NCBI RefSeq assembly: GCF_019175365.1
Contig: NZ_CP059572.1
Span: 3,410,001-3,474,000 of the forward strand
Direction of reading: 5' to 3'
From: Actinomadura graeca
GTDB taxonomy: Bacteria; Actinomycetota; Actinomycetes; Streptosporangiales; Streptosporangiaceae
Length of the DNA: 64,000 nucleotides
In this document: piece by piece, positions 1 to 7,484 of the stretch
Numbering within the stretch: position 1 is the stretch's first letter
Layout: each line of letters opens with the position of its first letter
Notes under the pieces: model-generated
What the model was told of the DNA's origin: nothing
Databases searched by the model: none
Seen by the model: the letters and a program-made list of their open reading frames with translations, nothing else
Translations under genes and position numbers: made by a program

Positions 1-1
1 C

Positions 2-2539
2 GTCCGGCTCAAGTGGCACCTCGCCGCCACGGGCCACACCACGGAGCTGGTGAAGGTCGTCCGGTACGAGCGCGGCAAGTCCTCGCCGTCGATCGTCCGC
101 GACCCGCTGCGCCGGTACGTGGTGTACCCGTACTGGAAGGACGGCTCGCTCGACATCCCCCGCGAGGTGTACCGCGCCCGCGACGAGGTCCGGATGCGGG
201 GCCGCGTCCACGCGGTGGGCTGGGACGGCGACCGGCTCACCGTGACGGGCGAGGCGTACATCAACTCGGTCAGCTCGCGCCGCCGCTGGACGTCGCTGAA
301 AGCCGTCACGCTGCGGTCGGGCGACCGGAAGGTCACCGCGAGAGCGCGGCAGATACCTAAGCCCGGCAAATCGTCCGGGTGGTCGGGGTTCGAGTTCTCG
401 CTCGACGCGGGACGCCTCCGTGACCACGGGACGTGGGTCGAGGGCGTCTGGGACGTCGAGGCGTCCGTGCTGAACTCCGGCGTGTTCCGCAGGGGCCCGC
501 TGCGCGGCGGCGGGTCCGGCACCGGCGCGCACCCCCCGTACCGGTACGTCGCCGGCGACGTGCGGATCGTCCCGCAGATCGTGGAGGGGAACCTGCGCGT
601 GCTGGTGGAGAAGGTCCGGGTCAAGGCCACCGGGCTGCGCTGGGACGGCGACGACCTGGTCATCGAGGTCGCGTCGGCCGGCGAGCCGCCCGCGGGGCTG
701 GTCCTGCGGCTCGGCGACACCACCGTCGAGGTCCCGCTGGAGGACGGCGACGGCGGGACGCCCAGGACGCGGCGCGCCCGGATCGACCCGGCCGCGCTCG
801 CGGACGTGCCGATCTCCGAGGACGCCATCGACGACACCCGCGACTGGACGGTCTCCGCCGGGGGCCGCCCGCTCGTGCTCGCCGAGGGCGTGCAGGACGC
901 CGAGCGGCCGTTCGGCGCGCTGGAGGTCGGCGCGGGCCGCGGCCCGGGCGGCTACCTGCGTGTCCGGCTGACGACGACCCGGCTGCTCGTCACCGGCTGC
1001 GCGTGGCGCCCGGACGGCACCCTCGCGCTCACCGCGACGCACGCCGCGCACCCGGGCGGGCAGATCGTGCTGCGCGGGCGGGCCCGCCGCAAGGAGTTCG
1101 CGTTCGACCTCGTCGGCGACGGGTCGGGGACGCTGCGGGCCGAGGTGCCGGTGGCGGCCGTGCCGGGCGTCGCGGGCGTGCTGCCGCTGCGTCCGGGCCG
1201 CTGGGACGTGCTGTTCCGGCCCGCCGGGGGCGGCCGGGCGCTGACCGTCCGGCTCACCGGCGCGGCGCAGAAGGGGCTGCCCGAGGCGCAGCGGGTCGCG
1301 CGGCGCGGCTACGACCTGGAGACCACCGACGGGCGGCTCGTCGTGGCGGTGACCGGCGACGTGTCCCAGGAGGAACGCTCCTCCGGCCCGAAGATCCGCG
1401 AGGAGGCCCGCCGCCGGGTCGACCGCGACGGGCTGCGCGACACGGTCCTGTACTCCTGCTTCAACGGCCGCCAGTACTCCGACAGCCCGAAGGCGATCCA
1501 CCAGGAGCTCGTCCGGCGCGGCTCGGACCTGGGGCAGCTCTGGGTCGTCAACGACGCGCAGGTGGAGCTGCCGGACACGCTGGAGGCGGTGCGGCTGAAC
1601 GGCGCCGAGTGGCAGGAGGCCGTGGCGACCTCGCGCTACATCGTCACGAACCACCGGCTCGGCGACTGGTTCCAGCGGCACCCGGACCAGATCGTCCTGC
1701 AGACCTGGCACGGCACCCCGCTGAAGAAGATCGGCAAGGACATCAAGGAGGTGCACTTCGCCTACGCGCCCGGCATGAAGAAGGCGCTCCAGGCCAAGAC
1801 CACCGGCCCCGCCGTCCCCGAGTGGAGCCACCTGCTGTCCCCGAACCCGTTCAGCACGGAGATCTTCCGCCGCGCGTTCGCGTTCACGGGCGAGATCATC
1901 GAGGCCGGGTACCCGCGCAACGACCTGATGCACAGCCCCGAGGCCGACGTCGTCGCCAAGGACGTCCGGGCGCGGCTCGGCATCCCCGAGGGCAAGAAGG
2001 TCGTGCTGTACGCGCCGACGTGGCGCGACGACCAGTACTACAGCAAGGGCCGCTACAAGTTCGACATGCGGCTCGACCTGGACCGCGCCCGCGACGCGCT
2101 CGGCGACGACCACGTGCTGCTCGTCCGGCTGCACACCAACGTCGTGGACGGCATCACCGAGGACGACGCCGGGTTCGTCCGGGACGTCTCGCTCTACCCC
2201 GACATCACCGAGCTGTACCTGATCGCCGACATGATGATCAGCGACTACTCGTCGGTGATGTTCGACTATGCCAACACCGGCCGCCCCATGCTGTTCTTCA
2301 CCTATGATCTGGCCGACTACCGTGACCGGCTCCGCGGCTTCTACTTCGACTTCGAGGCCGAGGCGCCGGGGCCGCTGGTGGAGACCTCCGACGCGCTGAT
2401 CGAGGCGATCCGCGACGTCGGGGCCGCCACCGCCGGCCACCGGGACCGCTACGAGGAGTTCGTGCACCGGTTCTGCCCCCTGGACGACGGGAACGCCGCC
2501 GCCCGCACCGTCGACCACGTCTTCCGATCATCGACCTGA
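2..2539 (+). CDS. CDP-glycerol glycerophosphotransferase family protein, 5'-truncated
   Basis: The enzyme probably transfers polyol phosphate from a CDP-activated donor to a growing wall teichoic-acid-like polymer at the inner membrane face. The frame is open from the first base, so the GTG at 50 is only an internal candidate and the true start lies outside the window. The last 400 or so codons hold the TagF/TagB-type catalytic domain: a QTWHGTPLKKIG motif near 1710, YAPTWRDDQYY near 2010, and MISDYSSVMFDYANTGRP near 2235-2290. The upstream 450 codons are beta-rich and resemble the linker domains of large actinobacterial proteins that join an N-terminal GT2 to this domain; that joining is inference. 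The next gene follows after 13 bases, so the two are likely co-transcribed. Family is certain; the exact polyol is not. Confidence 0.88.
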   Translation, partial: VRLKWHLAATGHTTELVKVVRYERGKSSPSIVRDPLRRYVVYPYWKDGSLDIPREVYRARDEVRMRGRVHAVGWDGDRLTVTGEAYINSVSSRRRWTSLKAVTLRSGDRKVTARARQIPKPGKSSGWSGFEFSLDAGRLRDHGTWVEGVWDVEASVLNSGVFRRGPLRGGGSGTGAHPPYRYVAGDVRIVPQIVEGNLRVLVEKVRVKATGLRWDGDDLVIEVASAGEPPAGLVLRLGDTTVEVPLEDGDGGTPRTRRARIDPAALADVPISEDAIDDTRDWTVSAGGRPLVLAEGVQDAERPFGALEVGAGRGPGGYLRVRLTTTRLLVTGCAWRPDGTLALTATHAAHPGGQIVLRGRARRKEFAFDLVGDGSGTLRAEVPVAAVPGVAGVLPLRPGRWDVLFRPAGGGRALTVRLTGAAQKGLPEAQRVARRGYDLETTDGRLVVAVTGDVSQEERSSGPKIREEARRRVDRDGLRDTVLYSCFNGRQYSDSPKAIHQELVRRGSDLGQLWVVNDAQVELPDTLEAVRLNGAEWQEAVATSRYIVTNHRLGDWFQRHPDQIVLQTWHGTPLKKIGKDIKEVHFAYAPGMKKALQAKTTGPAVPEWSHLLSPNPFSTEIFRRAFAFTGEIIEAGYPRNDLMHSPEADVVAKDVRARLGIPEGKKVVLYAPTWRDDQYYSKGRYKFDMRLDLDRARDALGDDHVLLVRLHTNVVDGITEDDAGFVRDVSLYPDITELYLIADMMISDYSSVMFDYANTGRPMLFFTYDLADYRDRLRGFYFDFEAEAPGPLVETSDALIEAIRDVGAATAGHRDRYEEFVHRFCPLDDGNAAARTVDHVFRSST

Positions 2540-2552
2540 ACGGCGCCCCGCC

Positions 2553-4571
2553 ATGACACTTCCGAAGGTCAGCGTCATCGTCCCCGTGTACAACTGCCGC
2601 GCGTCGGTGGAGGCCACGCTGCGTTCGGTGTTCGACCAGACGCTCGGCTCCGGGACGATCGAGGTGATCGCGGTGGACGACGGGTCCACCGACGGCAGCG
2701 GGGACGAGCTGGACCGGATCGCGGAGTCGCACGCCGGGCTCACGGTCCTGCGGCGGCCGAACTCCGGCGGGCCCGGCGCCCCGCGCAACGCGGCGATCGA
2801 CCGCGCCCGCGGCGAGTACCTGTTCTTCCTGGACGCCGACGACCGCCTCGGCCCGGAGGCGCTGGAGCGCCTGTGCGCGATGGCCGACGAGAACGGCACC
2901 GACGTGGTCATCGGCAACTACGTCGGCGTCGGGCGGGGCGTGGCGCGGTTCGAGGAGAACGTCCCGCGGGTGACCGTGGACGACCCGGACTTCGACGTCT
3001 ACGGCAGGTCGCTGACCGCGCACAAGCTGTTCCGCAGGGACCTGGTGGAGCGGCACGGGATCCGCTTCCCCGAGGGGATCCTCTCGGGCGAGGACAAGGT
3101 GTTCACCGGCCACGCCCTGCTGTGCTCGTCGGGCGTGTCGATCGTCGCCGACTACGACTGCTACTACCTCGTCGAACGCGAGGACGGCACCAGCATCATG
3201 CAGGCGGGCGGCGCCGCGCCCGCGGAGTACTACGCCAAGGCGGCCCGGCCGCTGCTCGAACAGGTCATGGCGCACACCAAGCCCGGGATGGTCCGCGACC
3301 GGATGCTGGTCCGGCATTTCCAGCGCGACGTCCTGCACCGGCTCAACGGCGCCTTCCTCGCGGCGTCCGCCGATGACCGGCGCGCGACGCGGGACGGGGT
3401 CCGCACCCTGTGCGAGGACTTCCTCACCCCGGCCGTGCTCATGCGGATGCCGCCCCGGTACCGGCTGCTCGCCCACTGCGCGCGCAGCGGCCACCAGGAG
3501 CTGCTCGGCAAGATCGTCGAGGCGGGACTGGCGGACGAGCCGGTCCCGGTCAAGGTGGACGGGGACCGCGCCTACGCCCTGTACCCGGGGTTCCGGGAGG
3601 CGGGCGCGGCCATCCCGGACGCCTACTTCGACGTCACCGACCGGCTGCGCGTCACGCGGAGCCTGACCGCGCTCGCCTGGGACGGCGACCGGCTGCGCGT
3701 CGGCGGCACCGTCGCGATCGACCGCGTCGGCACCGGCGACCGGACGGTCGCGATTCTGCTGCGCGACAAGAAGTCCGGCGCCGAGCACCGCGTGCCCTGC
3801 GAGCCTTCCGGCGGCGGCAACAGCGACGGCGACGGCGGTGACGGTGATGATCACGGCGGCGCGGGCTTCACGGTGGCCATCGACCCGGCGACGGCGGCGT
3901 CCGGCAAGCCGCTGCCCGCGGGCGCCTGGGACCTGCACGCCGAGGTGACGCACGACCGGCTGGCGAAGGAGGGGCGGCTCGGCGCCGACCGCGATCCGGA
4001 GATCGCCGCCCCGCCCGCCCGGTTCGTGGTGTCCGGGGACGGCCCGGGCGCGGCCGTCACCCCGTTCTTCACCCGCGGCTACGGCAATCTGACCCTGACC
4101 GTCACCCCCGGCCCCGGCGCGCTGGAGAAACTCCTGCGGGTCGAGGAGATCGGCTGGGACGGCGGGGCGCGCCTGCGGATCCGCGGCCACGTGCCCGTCT
4201 CGCCCGGTGCGGCCGAGCGCGTCGGCGTGGCCGTCCGGTTGAAGGCCCGGAGCGGCGGGGACACCAAGGACGCCGAGGTCGAGACCGTCCCGGGCGAGGG
4301 CCTTCTGGAGTTCACCGCGGTCGCCGACCTGCGGGGGCTGGCCGCCGGACGCTGGGACGTCCACCTGGAGTTCACGGTCGGCGAAGAGGCCGTCCGGATG
4401 CGGGTGCCCATCGCGGCGGCGCCGAAGGCCCCGGCCGTGCCGTGCGCGCCGCTCGGGCTGCGCCGCGCCTCGTTCTACCGGACGGGCGGCGGGAACCTCG
4501 CCGTCCACATCGTCCACGGGAGGGTCCCGGCCATCGCCCGGTCGGCGGGCCGCCGCCTCACCCGGAGGTAG
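2553..4571 (+). CDS. Family 2 glycosyltransferase with large C-terminal region
   Basis: This is a 672-residue GT-A glycosyltransferase. The N-terminus has the classic VSVIVPVYN start, the nucleotide-binding VDDGSTDGS motif, and a DADD metal-binding motif near residues 91-94. The catalytic domain covers about 1-230 and is followed by a helical part to about 330. The last 340 residues contain repeated beta-type modules with alternating 'W-D-G-D-R-L' and 'AGRWDVH' phrases, like those in the preceding CDP-glycerol transferase. These may be carbohydrate- or polymer-binding modules. The ATG at 2553 lies 13 bases after the upstream stop. The last 14 bases overlap the convergent membrane transferase gene. 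Its role is presumably to add sugar to, or prime, the polymer made by the upstream enzyme; the substrate is unknown. Confidence 0.85.
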   Translation: MTLPKVSVIVPVYNCRASVEATLRSVFDQTLGSGTIEVIAVDDGSTDGSGDELDRIAESHAGLTVLRRPNSGGPGAPRNAAIDRARGEYLFFLDADDRLGPEALERLCAMADENGTDVVIGNYVGVGRGVARFEENVPRVTVDDPDFDVYGRSLTAHKLFRRDLVERHGIRFPEGILSGEDKVFTGHALLCSSGVSIVADYDCYYLVEREDGTSIMQAGGAAPAEYYAKAARPLLEQVMAHTKPGMVRDRMLVRHFQRDVLHRLNGAFLAASADDRRATRDGVRTLCEDFLTPAVLMRMPPRYRLLAHCARSGHQELLGKIVEAGLADEPVPVKVDGDRAYALYPGFREAGAAIPDAYFDVTDRLRVTRSLTALAWDGDRLRVGGTVAIDRVGTGDRTVAILLRDKKSGAEHRVPCEPSGGGNSDGDGGDGDDHGGAGFTVAIDPATAASGKPLPAGAWDLHAEVTHDRLAKEGRLGADRDPEIAAPPARFVVSGDGPGAAVTPFFTRGYGNLTLTVTPGPGALEKLLRVEEIGWDGGARLRIRGHVPVSPGAAERVGVAVRLKARSGGDTKDAEVETVPGEGLLEFTAVADLRGLAAGRWDVHLEFTVGEEAVRMRVPIAAAPKAPAVPCAPLGLRRASFYRTGGGNLAVHIVHGRVPAIARSAGRRLTRR

Positions 4572-6168
4572 CCGCCGTCTCCTTTCCGGTCGTGCCGGCC
4601 GCTCCGGCCTCGGCACCTTCCGGCGGCGCGGTCTCCGACGGCACGGTCTTGGGAGACGCGGCCTCGGGCGGCAGGGTCTCGGGGGGCACGGTCTCCGACG
4701 GCACGGCCGGGCGGGGCGGCGGGAGCAGCGCCAGGCCCAGCGCGACGCACGCGAACGGGACGGCGGGCAGCACGTAGCGGTAGTCGAAATCGGCGGTCGC
4801 GGCCGGGATCACCAGCAGCGCGAGGCTGGTCCCCCAGGGCAGCAGCGCGCCCGTCCCCCAGTGCCGGACGGGCCCGAGGACCCGCCACCTCCCCCCGGAC
4901 CGGGCGTACGGAAGCGCGGCGGCGAGCCCGGCGATCAGCAGGATCCCGAGGATGGTGCCGGGCATCGCCATCGTGCGCTGGTAGCCGAGCACCGTCCCGG
5001 CCCACGGGTGGACGACCCTCGGCTCACCGCCGCCGGGGTCGTACCGCTCGGCCAGCAGCGCCTGCTCGTCGCTCCACGCCTCACCCTCGGGGAACTCGTA
5101 TTGCAGCCACGTCCACGGCGTGGGGTAGGGCTTGCGTTCCCACTCGAACGACCGGAACGTGTCGCGGACGACCACCCGCGCGTAGTCCCCGGGCTGCGCC
5201 TCGATCGCGTCCATGGCGAACTCGCTCGCCAGCTTGTCCGCCGTGGGGCCGGTGATCCAGCCCGGGATGTCCCGGAACGGGGAGTCGCGCGTCCACATCG
5301 CGGCGAACGCCGGGGACATCCTCGGGTCGGTGTTCTTCGGGCACATCATGGCCAGTTCGGGGCGCGGCCTGATGACGCGGCAGTCGGCGAAGTCGGCGGT
5401 GCGCCCGTACAGCCAGATGCCGTTGGCCTTGGCGAGCTTGTACTCGCCGTACTCGGCGTGGAACCAGCCCATGTAGCCCGCGACCGGCAGGACGAACGCG
5501 GCCACGGCGACCGCGCAGGCCCGCCACCCCGCCCGTCTCAGCAGCATCCCCAGCAGGATCAGCGCGATCAGCGGCAGGCCCGCCGACCGTGTCAGCGCCG
5601 CGCACGCGGTGAGCAGCCCCGCCAGGCCGCCGAGCCACCACGGCATGCGCCGCCGCCACAGCACCACCGCCACCGCCGCGAGCAGCAGGAACGCGAACAG
5701 CGAGTCCGACATGAGCATGTGCTCAAGGGCGATCTGGTGGACGGGCAGCAGCACCGGCACCGTCAGCGGCGTCGCGGCGAGCGCGGGGACCCACACGCGC
5801 CACGCCCACCGCCCGGCCTCCCCGTCCGGGCCGAGCGGCCACGCCGCCCGCGCGGCGCGCCACACCAGGACGTACACGAGCACACCGGTGAGGACGCCGA
5901 CGGCGTGCTGCACCGACACCATCACGGTGAAACTGTGGAACGGCTTGATCAGCCACAGCAGGAACGGATATCCGCTCGGGCGCGTCTCGCCCGGTTTCAG
6001 CTCGATCGCGGCCTTCAGGTATCCCGGCGAGTCGCCGAACCACAGCGGCGCGGGATATCCCTTGACCGCGACGACCCGTATCCACACCGCCACCGCGAGG
6101 ACGCAGGTGAACGGCAGTTGGGCCACGGCGGAACGGCCCGCCCGGCCGGCTTTCTCACGCACCCGCAA
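4558..6168 (-). CDS. Polytopic glycosyltransferase (GT39/ArnT-like), lipid-linked sugar type
   Basis: A 536-residue membrane protein with about ten hydrophobic segments. A GDSPGYL motif occurs in the first extracytoplasmic loop (about residues 44-50), the position of the conserved acidic residue in PMT/ArnT-type enzymes that use polyprenyl-phosphate sugars. The long loop between about residues 235 and 385 is extracytoplasmic-like. The tail of about 60 residues is cytosolic, proline-rich, and built from SETVPPET/PKTVPSET units encoded by a degenerate DNA repeat at about 4620-4710. The gene is convergent with, and overlaps by 14 bases, the upstream GT2. It is divergent from the CDP-alcohol transferase, with about 195 bases between starts. 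A membrane mannosyl- or other glycosyltransferase acting on the envelope polymer is the best reading; donor and acceptor cannot be read from sequence. Confidence 0.72.
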   Translation of the reverse strand: MRVREKAGRAGRSAVAQLPFTCVLAVAVWIRVVAVKGYPAPLWFGDSPGYLKAAIELKPGETRPSGYPFLLWLIKPFHSFTVMVSVQHAVGVLTGVLVYVLVWRAARAAWPLGPDGEAGRWAWRVWVPALAATPLTVPVLLPVHQIALEHMLMSDSLFAFLLLAAVAVVLWRRRMPWWLGGLAGLLTACAALTRSAGLPLIALILLGMLLRRAGWRACAVAVAAFVLPVAGYMGWFHAEYGEYKLAKANGIWLYGRTADFADCRVIRPRPELAMMCPKNTDPRMSPAFAAMWTRDSPFRDIPGWITGPTADKLASEFAMDAIEAQPGDYARVVVRDTFRSFEWERKPYPTPWTWLQYEFPEGEAWSDEQALLAERYDPGGGEPRVVHPWAGTVLGYQRTMAMPGTILGILLIAGLAAALPYARSGGRWRVLGPVRHWGTGALLPWGTSLALLVIPAATADFDYRYVLPAVPFACVALGLALLPPPRPAVPSETVPPETLPPEAASPKTVPSETAPPEGAEAGAAGTTGKETAATSG

Positions 6169-6362
6169 AGCCTATCGAGGTCGGCCGCACGTGCGTGACC
6201 ACCCCGTCAGGCGCAATTCTTCGTCAAGCCTGCGCCGCGTCCCGGCGCTTCCGATGACCACCGGGTTACGACTCCGTGAGAATAAGGAGGACCGCAACCG
6301 GACAACGGCTACGATCGTCAACGGCCGGGAGCGGCCCGGTTCGAACGAGAGGACACCCATCC

Positions 6363-7385
6363 ATGGCGAACTTCACGCTGGAGGACGTTCGGCAACGGAC
6401 GTACAAGGCGCGTGACGCCTGGTGGACGGTGCTGCTGGTCGACCCGCTCGCGTCCCGGCTCGTCAGGTTCACCGCCAACCGGACCCGGGTGACGCCCAAC
6501 CAGCTGACCGTGGGCGCCCTGATCCTCGGCCTGGCCGCCGGCGGGTGCTTCGCCGTGGCGGGCTGGCCGTGGCTGCTGGCGGGCGCGCTGCTGTACCACC
6601 TGTCGTTCACGCTCGACTGCATGGACGGCAAGATCGCGCGGCTGAAGGGCACCGGCTCGGTGTTCGGCGCCTGGCTCGACTACATCTTCGACCGGGTCCG
6701 GGTGCTGGCCTGCGCCATCGCCCTGATGGCCGGGCAGTACGCCGACACCGGCAACGTCGCGTACGTGTGGACGGCCGTCGCGGTGGTCTTCCTGGACATG
6801 CTGCGCTACATGGACGCGCTGGAGATCTACAAGGTCCGGTCGCAGATGCGCGCCACGCTGAACGCCGCCCGCGAGGAGGCCCGGGACCTGGAGCTGGCGG
6901 CCCGGCGCGCCAGCGGCGAGGTGCTGGACGTCGGCGAGGTCGGCGAGGACCTGCGGACGGCCGAGGGCGCGCTGAGCGACCCCGAGGCCGACATGGAGAA
7001 CCGCGTCGTCGGCGACGACCCGGCCGCGAAGGAGCTCCAGCAGGGCTTCGAGCAGCGGTTCCCCTGGTACGCGCGGATCCGCAACGTGCTCATGGCGGGC
7101 CGCATCCGCCCGCACCTGATCAGCGGCATCGAGTTCCAGATGGGCGTGTTCATCGTCGCGCCGGTGGCCGCCGCGGCCATCCCGGGCGCGGTGATCCCCG
7201 TGGTCGCGCTGAGCGCGGCCGGGATGCTCGTCTTCGAGCTGATCATCATCTACAAGTTCTGGCTGGCCAGCCGCGACTACAGCCGCAGCATGGCCAAGCT
7301 GGACGGCAAGATCGAGGAGTACCGGGCGCAGGTGCCCGCCGAGCCCCGCGAGACCGCGAACGCGGCCGTCGGCAGCAGCAGCTGA
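6363..7385 (+). CDS. CDP-alcohol phosphatidyltransferase family protein
   Basis: An integral membrane enzyme that displaces CMP from a CDP-linked alcohol with a second alcohol. The diagnostic motif is complete: D85, D88-G89, A92-R93, G102, D106 and D110, with exact family spacing. This argues for an active, Mg-dependent enzyme. I chose the ATG at 6363 because GAGAGGA lies just upstream; a longer frame from 6276 lacks a ribosome site. Unlike the usual compact family members of about 200 residues, this 340-residue protein has a charged, soluble insertion of about 80 residues (about 155-240) between hydrophobic segments. It stands alone and divergent from the membrane glycosyltransferase, and it ends at a strong terminator shared with the convergent glycosyltransferase. 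The alcohol acceptor (inositol, glycerol or a polymer) is unknown. Confidence 0.85.
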   Translation: MANFTLEDVRQRTYKARDAWWTVLLVDPLASRLVRFTANRTRVTPNQLTVGALILGLAAGGCFAVAGWPWLLAGALLYHLSFTLDCMDGKIARLKGTGSVFGAWLDYIFDRVRVLACAIALMAGQYADTGNVAYVWTAVAVVFLDMLRYMDALEIYKVRSQMRATLNAAREEARDLELAARRASGEVLDVGEVGEDLRTAEGALSDPEADMENRVVGDDPAAKELQQGFEQRFPWYARIRNVLMAGRIRPHLISGIEFQMGVFIVAPVAAAAIPGAVIPVVALSAAGMLVFELIIIYKFWLASRDYSRSMAKLDGKIEEYRAQVPAEPRETANAAVGSSS

Positions 7386-7414
7386 CCGCCGTCCACAGGT
7401 TCGCCCACGACGAC

Positions 7415-7449
7415 GAAGCCCCCCGCGGAGCACGGCTCCCGGGGGCTTC
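7415..7449. terminator. Bidirectional hairpin terminator
   Basis: GAAGCCCCC at 7415-7423 pairs with GGGGGCTTC at 7441-7449, and an inner GGAGC/GCTCC stem sits between them. It lies between the convergent CDP-alcohol transferase and tandem glycosyltransferase genes, so it can serve both. Confidence 0.85.
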
Positions 7450-7484
7450 ACCGTTTCCGGCGGACGTTTCCGGCGGACGGACGG

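Noticed and set aside
2298..6198. Very long open frames opposite the GT2 and membrane transferase genes
   Set aside because: They are Arg/Pro/Gly/Asp-rich translations of GC-rich DNA with no motifs, while the opposite strand encodes clear enzymes.
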